From: Crotophaga sulcirostris
Lineage: Eukaryota; Chordata; Aves; Cuculiformes; Crotophagidae
Length of the DNA: 64,000 bases
Direction: 5' to 3'
Assembly (NCBI GenBank): GCA_013397455.1
Contig: VYZB01000295.1
Span: forward strand, 559,930 to 623,929
Made by a program: the position numbers and the translations under genes. Below the pieces are notes generated by a model, which searched no databases, had not been told where the DNA came from, and was given only the letters and a program-made list of their open reading frames with translations. Positions 49,401 through 61,400 of the stretch are shown here, piece after piece (the first letter of the stretch is position 1; each line of letters begins with the position of its first letter).

Positions 49401-52400
49401 GGGTGGCTTTTAGCTACCAAATTGGCTTTTTTCCACCCCCCTCTGCTTCTGGCTGACAGAAGAAAGGTTTCTAAGAGAAACCAGGCTGATGCCTCGTTTG
49501 AATTCTGTGGTACTCATATCTGCAACATCTGGCCATGCTTCAGCATGAGTGGTTTTGTTCTGTTGTATATATAACTGACAGGTTTGAATGCTCTGGGGGA
49601 GGTAATGGAAAAGCCTGGATAAACAGGAAAGCCTTATGAAATTACCACCTTAAAGATGAGACAGAAAATGGACAAGGTGTCATGGAAACTCATCAGCCAT
49701 GGTTTTCTACCACTTTGGGGTGGCATATTTTATCCTGTCCCTTTGAGTGAACTTTTACGTCTGTTGTGAGCAGTGGAAAAACCCATCACAATGTGAGTCA
49801 CCCTTTGTCTCTGTCTCGTGCTTCCCAGAGCACTGGGAGATCACAGCATATGAGTCCATCTGTCTCCTTTTATCCATCTGGCCCTACTCCCCTTAAAGCT
49901 TTTGTTTCCAGAGAGCAACTAATGGGCAGCGTTAAGTTGCCACCTGCTCAAGCCTGCCTGATATGGGGTGGATTTTTAGCTGTGTGGCACAGCCCACCTC
50001 CTGCAGGCACCTGGGCCACCCAGCTGGGATCAGTGGGGCCAGACAGGTGCTATGGGGTTTGACACACATTGCCACGCCAGGCGTGAGCAGTGGCGGCGGG
50101 GATGAAGACACCTGTTTTCCTCAGACATCCCTGGTAGAGACCCTGGCAGAGGTGCAGGGTACACAGAGCTGCCTAAATATTTTTTTATCTTCTGCACCCA
50201 AATTTGTCTGCAAGGGTGAACCACACAGAAGTGCAGGTGCTCCCTCAGATGGCAGGTCTTCGCATGAGCTGAGCTGCTGGGCTGGACATTGCTAGCAAAG
50301 AACACCTGTACAGACAAGGTTTCTCCCAAGCATAGGTCTTGACTCCATACTGTTGGCTACACTGAAACCAGTGGCAGCAAAGGTGTAGGATCAGGCATTA
50401 AAATCAGGTTCCTAAAAAATACTCTTTATTTCCACAAGGTCTCTCACAACCGAAAGAGAAGTTGTTGCCTAGGAGGCAGAGGGATTTGCAGTGGAGTGAG
50501 GGATGGGATGTATTCCTACATAGGAAAAAATGGCTCTGGCCCATTCTCTCATACCGTGAAATCCACAGATACTAACAGAGAAGACGGTGGCTGCCTGGCG
50601 TGTCAGTGAGAGCCTGAGCGAGAAGGTGGAAGCTGTGTCCCTGGAGGAGTGCCTGAGCTTCCTAGAGAGGTAGGAGGGATGCTGTTTTCCTCCTTGGCAC
50701 ATCCTCAGTGCTCAGAAGAAAGAAATTCTAATGAAGTGACTGGCAATTCTGTGTTCAGATCTGCCATTGCTCCTCGTTTGTTTGATGGCTGTTTCGCATC
50801 AAACTGTGACTGGAGGGACAGGACTTCACTTCTGTTTATGTGCTCAACTTTGGCTATTGGACTACAGCTGAGGGAACAAAGTACACCCAGACTTGCCTGG
50901 ACAGGTTAAAGCCTTGGGGGATGTTTATTCTTGAGAAGCTCAGACCTTAGAAACAACCAGAAAGAGGCAGCCACATGGCCAGTATCCAGTCTTGGCCCTT
51001 CCTACCCTGGCTGTGCTTCCTGGGCATGGTGCCTCCTACTGGCTCCCTGGGAGGGTGAGGAACTCTGCTCTGTCCTGCTTCTCAGAGGAAGACAAATGTC
51101 TGCTTTTCATCTTCTGCCCTCTTACCCCTTCTTCTGTTTCTCTTTATCTGCTTTTTGCTCTTGGGCATCTCCCTCCCTTTGTATCCCCTGCAGCAGAAAA
51201 TGTCAGTGCTACAGGTTGTAGATGAACATTTTAGAAGGAGCTTTGATCCTTGGTCCTTCACATTATGAGAGAAAGGAAATTCCTATAAAAAGGAGTTGTC
51301 CAGGAGCCATTTGTGGGCTGAAGCTATGATGTGAAGCAGTTGATAGACCTTGTGGGTTATTCACACATGCTGAGGCTTTCTTCTGCAGCTTTATCGGCAA
51401 AGCCCGAGTTGCTTCCCAGAAGCAAATGTTGCAACAACAGCAATGGAAAAATGAACGTCCTGCCTCTCCATCCCAACCCACTGCACACAGGCAGCTCAAG
51501 GGCTCTCCCTTTGCCATTCCTGTGCTCTCCTTCCTCACCAGCTGGGCAGGACAGACTGTCTTTGTTCTGCTTTAGATCCCCCCTTGGGGAGTGAAACTGT
51601 GCATGCTGAAAAGACAAATAATCAGAGTATATTCCTCCCATTTGCTGCTGGGCTAGTGCTGTCAGATGCATTATGGAGCATGCCAGCTTAAAGATATGTC
51701 TTCCTGTTTTAATTTAGCTATGAAAATGAAGTAAGGAGCTTCCTCCAGCACGATGGCTGCCTGGGGATCTGCAGTGGCTTACGAATCCTGGAGAACTGCT
51801 GCATTTTCAGGTTAGAAACAAGACTCTAGAGGCATGGGAAGCAAAATTGATTTTCTTCCTTCTGATCTTTTAACTCTGCTATGGGGTCAGCCTTGCCTCT
51901 ATCTGTATCTGGTCATCCAACCTCATGCACACCAACCCTTAAGCAAGGAGGGAGCCAGCTGCGGTCAGCAGACCCCTTCAGAGCTGCTCTGGCTGACCCA
52001 GTGAAAGAGAAACTCATGTGGGGTTTCTGCTTGTGGCCAAGACCAGGACTGCTGTGTTGGCAGCCCAGTACTGCTGCTTCTCACCTGCTTCCAGGTCCTG
52101 CAGATGCAAGGGCCATAGCCTGTGGTCCACCATCTCATTCTTTCTGGTGTTCACTACCCTGAGCAGGAGGCAGGCAGCAATGCCACATTGCATGTGGGGA
52201 CATTTTCCTGGCCAACCCTGCTGTGTGTTGTGATGTGATTCCTCTCCCTGGCCTGATTCTCCCTCAGTAGGAAAGCTTCATAAATGTTGCTCTGAGGTGG
52301 GTGTGCTAGTGCACTTCAATTTGAACTCAATCTTAATTACTTTGCTGAATGAAACTCAGTCGAACATGCCAGCCTTTCCCTGGTGTTGCTAGGAAGGAGG

Positions 52401-55400
52401 GAAGCAATAAAGCACAGAAGGGTGGGGGAGGCTGTTTGCACTTACAAGCTAATTTCAGAAGTGCTTGCAGTGATGGAGAAAACAAGGTTGCTTCCCTTCT
52501 TCCAGTGTAACATTATCTGGGGATTTCTGTAGTCAGCGAAATGCCCGAATCCAGCATATGGACAGTGCTTACTTGACATTGCAGCCTTTATTTGAGCCTA
52601 GGTAGGGGTTTTGTTTGTTGTATTTGCATGTTGCTGATGCTGGATCCTGGACTGAATACTTACAAGACTCTCTTACGCAATTATTTACAGTGATACTGAG
52701 AATGAAGTTATACACTGAGCTTTCACAGAAAGTAAAATGTTCAGTTTCAAGCTGGTAATCATTTTAACTAGGATTTACTGACTTGAAGACTGTTCTGACG
52801 GAAGATGATTATTCATCTTGTATTTGTAGGATGTCGGAGGCACAGAGGATGCTCATGCAGCCTCCATTTATCAAGACCACTTCATGGCTCCTCATTTTTG
52901 AAAATTCTAGAACTTTCACTTGTCTAATCTCACTAGTGATGGGTACAAGTGGTGTTTGTGTGCACTGAGCTTTCATGTCTTTGTGGCAATATCTTAATGA
53001 GAGCCATCCAAAGATGGGTGCACATATGTGGGTCACTGATCTCCAGCCCTGGACCTGAGCATATGTCCATTCAATTACCCAGGCAGTCATGTTGGTCACT
53101 GTTAGATTCTGAGTTCTGATCTGAAAGAATTGCCTGATTTGATCTGATCAATACTTTCCATATCTCTTTTTTTTTTTTAACAGAACTGTATGGCATAAGC
53201 TAACATACATTTGCAGTGCCAGCACTGGTCAGGATGTTAAGGTAAATGAATTTCTAGACAGGATGGAAGATGAGATTACGGAGTATTTTCTGCAAACAGT
53301 TACTTCTAAAGTCAAGGTATGGGAGACTCGTGTTAACATTGAATATTTTTAAACTGTAGTGCAGGCACGCCCTTCACTCTTATGTCCTGATTTGAAAAAG
53401 GGTGAAACCATAGTTTGTTTTTCAGGCCCAGTTACCCTCCTCTGCCTTGTCTGAAGCTGTATATTGACAGTTTCATCTTTTCCAGTTTTTGAAATCCCAG
53501 TTGCAATGTTTGTACTACATTTGTGCTACAAATATGTACCCCATGCTGCCCCTGGGCACCCAGACTGCAGGGGCTGCACTTCATCTAGTACCTACTTATG
53601 CTCAGCAGCTGAGTATCTTCCCAGGACAGTCATAACTCACAGAGAGCAAGGCTGTGATGGGTAGTGAGGATGTAGAGAAGGATGATCAGAAATGTATCCC
53701 TCCCTTGCATAAGTTTCCCTTCCTTCACATTTTCTAATATTAGAATGTCAGACCAGACACCCACCATCATGTCCTGGGCTCCATATCTAGGTAACACACA
53801 ATTGCAGGCTCCTAGTACTGTGCAGTGTCATCCATTTCCTTGGGAAGCTCCCTGGAGCATCTTCACACTCACTGCACAGGCTCCCTCAAGCATGTCTTCA
53901 GGCAGCAAAAGGAAAACGACAGAAGAAAACCTGGCCACACTGTGCAGTTTTGGTCTCCAGAGCTCATTGCCAGCCTGTCCCATGGGCCTACATGTCAAGA
54001 TACGAGTTGGGGCTGGTTCTGACAGGGACTGTGGACAATTCTGAGGAGGAGACCTAGGACTCAGGTTTTCAGGCCTTCTCTGGCTGTGTCGACACAGGAT
54101 TTGAATCGTGAAAGGCAGAATTTATCCCCTGTGTGTCTGCTAAATGATCCTTATACTTTCCCATTGAGTAAGAGGAAATGGCCGTGCTGGGAGCAGGATG
54201 CTGGAACAGGACACAGAATGGCTGGATCTTCCTGCACTCCCCATCCATAGGGGCAAGTTGTACATAGTCATAGAGCTGTAGAATCACAGAACGGTTTGTT
54301 TGGAAGGGACCTTAAAGCCCATCCAGCTCCAACCCCCCTGCCACGAGCAGGGACACCTCCCACCAACCCAGGCTGCTCAACGCCCCATCCAACCTGGGCT
54401 TGAACACCTCCAGGGAGGGGGCATCCACAGCTTCCCTGGGCACCCTGTGCCAGGGCCTCACCACCCTCAACATGAAGAATTTCTTCCTAATATCTAATCT
54501 AAATCTTTCTCCTTCGGGTTTAAAGCCATTCCCTCTCATCCTATCATTACTTGCCTGTGTAAAATGTCCCTCCCCAGCTTTCCTGTAGCCCCTTCAGGTA
54601 CTGGAGGCTGCTCTAATGTCTCCCTGCAGCTTTCTCTTCTCTGGGCTGAACAACCCCAACTCTCTCAGCCTGTCCTTATTGCAGAGGTGCTCCAGCTGTC
54701 TGATCATCTTCATGGCCCTCCTCTGGACCTGTTCCAACAGTTCCATATCCTTCTTATGTTGGGGATTCCAGAACTGGACACAATACTCCAGATGGGGTCT
54801 CACAGGAATGGAGTGGAGTAGAGGGAGAGAATCCCCTTCCTTGCCCTGCTGGATTAGATGTATTCCCTATTAGAGCCAGTCCCTGGATTAGAGCTATTGC
54901 CACCCGTTTTTCATAGTTTCTGGTCTTCCAGATTTGGGCTTAGGACTTAATACATCCTTCCTGAGTTTGAATTTTTTCTTTCTTTTGCATTTTTGCTTTT
55001 CTTTGAAATGAAAGCACAGGATGCTGCAGTTCATGGAATCTGTTTCTGACAGAAGAAAGAGCAAAAGCAAAATAATCCATGTGTGTTGTCTGTGAAGTGT
55101 CTCTACACGTGTGCCTTTTGACTCTGTCTGTCCCTTTTCCTCAGGGATCACTAAAGGACCACTTCAAAAAGTGTGACAGTGGTTTTGACCACATTCTTGA
55201 ATCCTTAAAGCAAAGCTTTTTGGCATTTGGGAAGAAAAAAACAGGCAAGTATAAGGTAAGAAATAAGTAGGAAAGAACAAGATATTCATAGAATCATAGA
55301 ATGACCTGGGTTGGAAGAGGCTTATTGTTGTTATTACTTATTATTACTCAGGAAATCATTAAAACTATCCCTTCAACCTCTGGATAGCACAGTGTTTGAA

Positions 55401-58400
55401 CATTAATCCAAACTACAATTTTGTCTTTTGTTAAAAGGGCTTTTAAAGATCTAGTGGTTCCAGTCCATTTCCTCTATCCAGCAGAGCTGGATATCTACTG
55501 TGACAGCAAGGCCCTTTCTGTAGTCTCAGCAGAGAAACCAACAAGGGAAGAAATGTGAAAACCAAATGTTTCTCCCAAATAAAGAGCGGGAGCATTGGGC
55601 CATCTCTTATACTACTATTGCCCTGATATCATTATATTGGAAATCTCAGCTTCTAATGTGCTTCAACCTTAATTGTAATGAATATTTATCCCTTTGATGA
55701 AGAGTGGACACATGTTGAGGTTAAAAGGTCCAGATCCTCAAAGGACATAGCATCTCAGGCAGGGTTAAATATACCAGGGTTGGTGAAGAACAACCTCACA
55801 GAATACCTAAGTTTTTTCACCTTTATAGTAGCTTTAACTATTCATCCAGAGTCTCATTACACCCTTGAGTCTGGCTCTTCAGCAGTGAGATTGGTACCTG
55901 AGGTCTTTTGCAAGCAGACTGGATTTGCTGCTGCTCCCTGTGCTGCATATGTACCCCTAAGCACTGGACTCTCTTTCTCTTACCCTCCCAGGTCTGCAGG
56001 CTCTTTGTCAGTGCCAGTTTTAATTAACATTTTGAAACGTGGAAAAAAGTAACTGAATAGAAAAAAGTAGGAGTTATTCTGCTGTTGTTCAGAGCCTGTC
56101 ACTGGACATTATGTCACATTAGTGCTGGGGCAAGCAGCAGCTCAGTGGTGGAGCGCTGTGACAGAGCTGTCTGTCTCTTGCTTTGTCTCTTTTGCACAGG
56201 ACTGGGGATTTCCTGTACCTTTGGAGTGCAGCCTAAAACTGCTCTGATTTCAATTGCTAATGAAAATGTGGTTTCTGTGCAGCAGCCCATCACCCCTTAG
56301 AAACACTCTCTCCCTCCCCTTTTAAGCACTGCATGATCTCAGCACTGCGGTTTCTCAGCAGGTAGTGGGTGGCTCGGGGATGCCCAAGTGACTTCTCTGT
56401 GCCCAGCCACAACGGGGTGCCCAAGGGTGTGCCCCTGGGATATGTCTAGGGGATGCTCCAGAGAGGCTGGATCTGGTTTAGTCTGTAAATCCAAGCTTTC
56501 CTCAACTGATGTGTTTGTTAGTTTGGGGCTACGCCAATTGTCACTGCTGCTCTGAAGTGTGAGTGACCTCTGGCTCAGCTAACTGGTCCCATTGCCTTTG
56601 GTTAGATGTCTCCATGCTTATCATCAATCTTTATGTGATCCACATACAGCTTGGAGGTACATTTTGGAGGGATACTTAAGCAAAGAAATGGGGCAGCCAT
56701 CTGCATGGACCCTATATCCACTGTTTACACTGAGTCCCACAGGTATGGTCTGGTCCTTACTCAGTATAGAGAAGTTAATCTGGATGTCTTTGCTCTGGAA
56801 CAGACCCTCGTCAAGGCTGTCAACACCATCATTGTTACAGAATATGTGCAGGCCCTTCTCACCAGTTCCAGGAAACCATCTTCTGTGCAGAGAAGGAGGA
56901 TTGTCAACAAGATAGAAGAAGATCATAGGATGCTGCAAACAGTCTTTAAAGCGTGCTTAGTAAGTCTTTGATATTGTTACAGTTTTGCTCTTTGTCTTCA
57001 AGAACGGTACCAGCAGAGGGAAAGGCTCTGAAAGCAACAGAAAAGCTTAAGAGGTCTTGCCACAATGGTATTCAGCTTCACAGAAATGACAATCAGACGT
57101 GCTGACAGCCCTTCTGATCTGCCAAAAGCTGTTAGTTTATTGTTTCGAAATGTGTGACTAGAGGAGGCAAGTTTTGCAGTCCTGCCACTGAAATAAGAAT
57201 GAGGCGTGCTCCTCTGAGCTGGTGAGACAACTCCAAAGCTGTCAGCTCCCCCAGGCAAGCCTTTGGTACATGGCATGGGGGTGCAGATGATGAAGAGCTG
57301 TGTTCCCCTCAGTGCGTTCCTTTGAGCCTCTAGAGTGATGAACCAAATCAGCAGCTCTGTATCTTCACCTTCTCTGTGGATTGCCCTGTGTGGCTTCTCC
57401 TCCCAGGACATGGGGAATGTGTTGCTACCCTCTCTCTGATCAGCCTCCTCCCTCCCTGCAGGTCCTTCCCAGCCCCTCAGAGCTGGGCTGATGGCTGCGT
57501 GAGCCAGCACATGGAAATGTGCTGATGCTGTTGTGGTTGGTGACAGCTGCAGGGAGGAATGTGTCTTTCTGCAGGGTTAAACACCTCACAGCATTAGGAG
57601 GTAAAGATGCCTTGCAAGAGGGATAGATTGGGTGTAAAAGCAGAGCCACACCTTTGAAGAAAACTTATGGAAAAATGCTGGGTTTGATTTGCAGAAGCAA
57701 CTTTGGAAGCTTAAAAAAAACTCTTTGCTCAATTCGTAATGTGATGTAATTGACAATGCTGCACATGGCATCTGTGGATGTCACCAGGCTGTCACATGGC
57801 TCCCTTGATTACCCAAGGGCAAACACTGCAATGCCAGCAGCATCCTCTCCTGAGGCTGGTCCAGCTGGAGAATCACTGCCATGCAATGTCCTCTGCCACA
57901 GCTCTTTTGGAAATGCAGGCTGAGAGTCCATAGGCATAGCACTTTGCAAGAGGCTGGATGATTGCAAAGGTAGTTTGGTAAAAGGGCTCAGATGTGACAG
58001 AGCAGATAAAGTCTTAGCTTTATTGATTTTAATAATGTAATGAATTTTGAGTCTCTCAAAATTCTTCTCATGACTCCCAAATTTAAGTGCTAGGGACTGG
58101 AAACGTATTTTCTCCTATATAAGTCCCCCTGCAAGTCATTTGTCAGCAATTCTTGCTTTCTCTAAAGAACAAAATGAAATCAAAATGGTCATCTGTAAGC
58201 TCCTCTAAAAACCTCTTGTGTTAGTTTCATGGTGCAAAGCTGAAAGCTGGCAGTGCTTTTAGCTGAAGACCCACCTCTCCTGGAGTGATCAGTCACAGCC
58301 AAGTCAATGCCTGGAGCAACTGAGCCATCGGGAATAGCAGGAGGATTCTCTAATCTTAACTCTGAAGTTTACCAGCAATGCTTTGCTCAGCATCAGCTTT

Positions 58401-61400
58401 GGCTCTAATGTGCAAGGAAAGCTGGTTTTACAGTGTAAAGGAGATACAGGAAATCTAATTACCTATTAAAACCCTGCATTTGACTTGGGTGAAAAAAATT
58501 CTGCCTTTAGATAGCACTGTTTCCCTTGAGTTCCCATTCTGTTCACTTTCTTATTGATGTGGGAGAACCGAAAACCTCAGGGAGGAAATGCGTAAGTGAT
58601 TTGCTGGGGACTGCCAGTCGAATGAGGCACACGGTTATGCATGCAAAATATGTACTCTGCTGCAGACTGAATTTATCATGCAGTTGCTGCACAGGCTGCA
58701 CCTGCTCCCTGCCCTGCTCTGCCCTCTCTGCAGGCTCTTCCTTCCCCTCCCATCCTCAAAACAAATTAGGAAATACCTTGCTTCTCTCCTAAGAGCAGTA
58801 TGTGTCAAAGGCACTTAAACACTGCTGACAAGACACCTCTTTTTTGTCCTTTTAGATTGCAGGCTGTTTACCTCCGACCTTGCCTGTCAATATAGTGCTT
58901 AACTAAATCCGACACCTTCAAATCAATTAGCATTTTGTAATGGTGAGCTTGCCAAGTCTGAAGCCTTGCAGTGTCGGTGTGTTAGGAGCTGAGCACAGCT
59001 TGTGCGCTGTGCAGAGCTAGACACGCCGCGTGCCTGCACTGCGGAGGAAGAGAGAGAGGGCTGCTTCAAATATTGCTATTATTTTTAATTTATGTTCAAT
59101 GCAGAGGTAAGCTGCACCAAGAATGCAGCCTGCTGTTTCTAATGCCCTGTGGAGATCAGGGGAACCTGGGCTTCTCCTGCCCCAGTTTGGCAGCGAGTTC
59201 TCCGGGTTTGCTTTGTCACAGAGTCTCTCTTGACATGATGGCATCAATAATTCAGGGAAGCAATTTAATTTCATTACTGCACCAATGAAAAATGTGAGAA
59301 AGACCTGAAGCTCTCTTTTGGCAGTTCATCTGCATTCTGCTTCCTCCAGCTTTGCTAAAAATGCTGTGTGTTTCTTGATGAGGTTTTCTTCTGTGTGCTC
59401 TCAGGGAGAGCTGATCACAAGCAGCATCCACCAGCCATGTCTTGTCCTTTACAGTGTCCAGCCTTGCTTCCCATTTTTTTTCTTAGAGAATCTGTGATCC
59501 CTCACACTCCACCCAAGGTCACTTTGCTTTCCCTGGGCTTGCTCCAGGGCAGCGGAAGTGCTGTCATGTGCTAGCCAAGAGAGCTTGCTTTCACACAGGT
59601 GCAGAGCTGTCCTTACCTGTGGAAGAAAACCACTTCCCAAAGGGCAAAACAGCTTCTAGAGGACAGACTGTGTAGGGAAAAATGAAGTACTTTTGCCTGT
59701 TTTGAAAAAAGAAATGCAGGAGGGGATTCTATGCTGCTGAAAGTACTCACGCAGCCACCCTGGAAACAGTCTGTGCTACAGCCCAGCTTCTTTTCCTCTA
59801 CCCCAAGGGGAAAACAGGCTTCCAGGTACATGCATGGAGAGTCCTGCAAAGCTCCTGATGCATGAAGTGACCTTTCACAGCCTGATTTAAGTCCAGCTCT
59901 TTAACGTTGTATGCTGCTTCCCTTGCCCTGAACACACCTTTGCTTCTCTCCCCAGGATCCTGCAGATGGTCCCCTGAAGGATCCTATAAAAGCAATTTTA
60001 GAGCTTATTCAAACTTCTGATGCTGAGGGGATGAAAATAGCTCTTCTGCCCATTCTCAAAGAGTTTCCTGATCTAAGGTGAGGGTTTTTTATTGTTTTGA
60101 CTTACATAGTTTCTTCTTTTCACCACCAGAGGACCTATAGCAATATTACTCCTGTGATACTTGCTCTTTGCAGCACAATGGGCCAGGCACAGTGCTTACC
60201 TTTGAATCCACTCAAAGCTGCCTGTTTATATATGCTGATTAAAATTGTTTATAACTTTGTCAGGTATCAGGCAGTGGATTTGAGATGTCCTCCTGTAAAG
60301 GTGAAGGATGCATGAAAAGACTGTCAACAAACCAGAAATACTATGGAAAAATACTACCTGAATGGACAATTTATGGGCACATGTGTGCCAAGTGTATGTT
60401 TCAAGAACATCCTTTAACTCAGGCATTTCATAACTTCCAAGAACTCGGTTTTTGTCTTTAACGTTTCACCAGTCCTTTTCTAGGTATAACTATTTCCACA
60501 AAATCCTAGATATATTCAGCAATATGCACTTCCATTTCTCACAGGAAGCTTTTAACAGAAATCAAACCCAACTTTTATTAGGAAGCTGAGGTCTTAGCTA
60601 ACTGCATTTGTTTATTACATCCATTTTTTGTTCTGATGTCTTGTGCCGGTGACTGTATTTTCCAAGCTAACATGATTACAGTGCAGAGCACTCTGTCACA
60701 GGATGCTATGAAGGCCAAAGGTGTGAAGAGCTTCAAATTGGGAGCAGGCAATTTGTGGTAGGAAATTATTCAGTGCCTATTGAACATGACAGTCATGATG
60801 TAGCTCCCAGCAGAGGAAGTCCCTAAACTGCAGTCTACCAGAAGCAAAAAAAAAAGGCAAAAAGAGATCATGTTATTCTTTGTCTGGTTTCTGTATTCTT
60901 TTCCTAAGCATTTACTATTTTTGAAGATGCTATTGAGCTAAAGAGCTGCTTATTTGATACAACATAACAATTCTTATTTTCTTACTATATATTTACAAGC
61001 GTATATAAATAGTAATATATATACAAAACTATATATTTCTGTAGAGAGATAAATAGTATATGAATTGGGCATAGGAAGTACTCAGAAGAATATTATTTTG
61101 ATCCAGACCTCAAAGGAGGTCATCCTGGAGTGAGCAGTTCTTGATTTCAGCAGACTCCTGTATGTTTAAAACTGCTTGGCTTGGATACATTTGCCCTGTT
61201 TATTAATCAGACTCATATGGTGTGGCCCTGCTCAGCGAAGCAATGCTATGAGGAGAAAAGCTATCAAAAATGCTTCCAGATGTTAAAATACAGAGTTTTC
61301 TGAAGTCTATTATGGCAGATACAGATCTTTTTTCTGGGAGAAGCCTGAGGTGAAGGTTTCCACAGTTGCACAGGGATGCTGTGTGCACTGAGCTCAGCCA

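Noticed and set aside
60985..61045. TATA-rich block that could look like a promoter
   Set aside because: Low-complexity AT repeat inside the last intron, with no start-site context.
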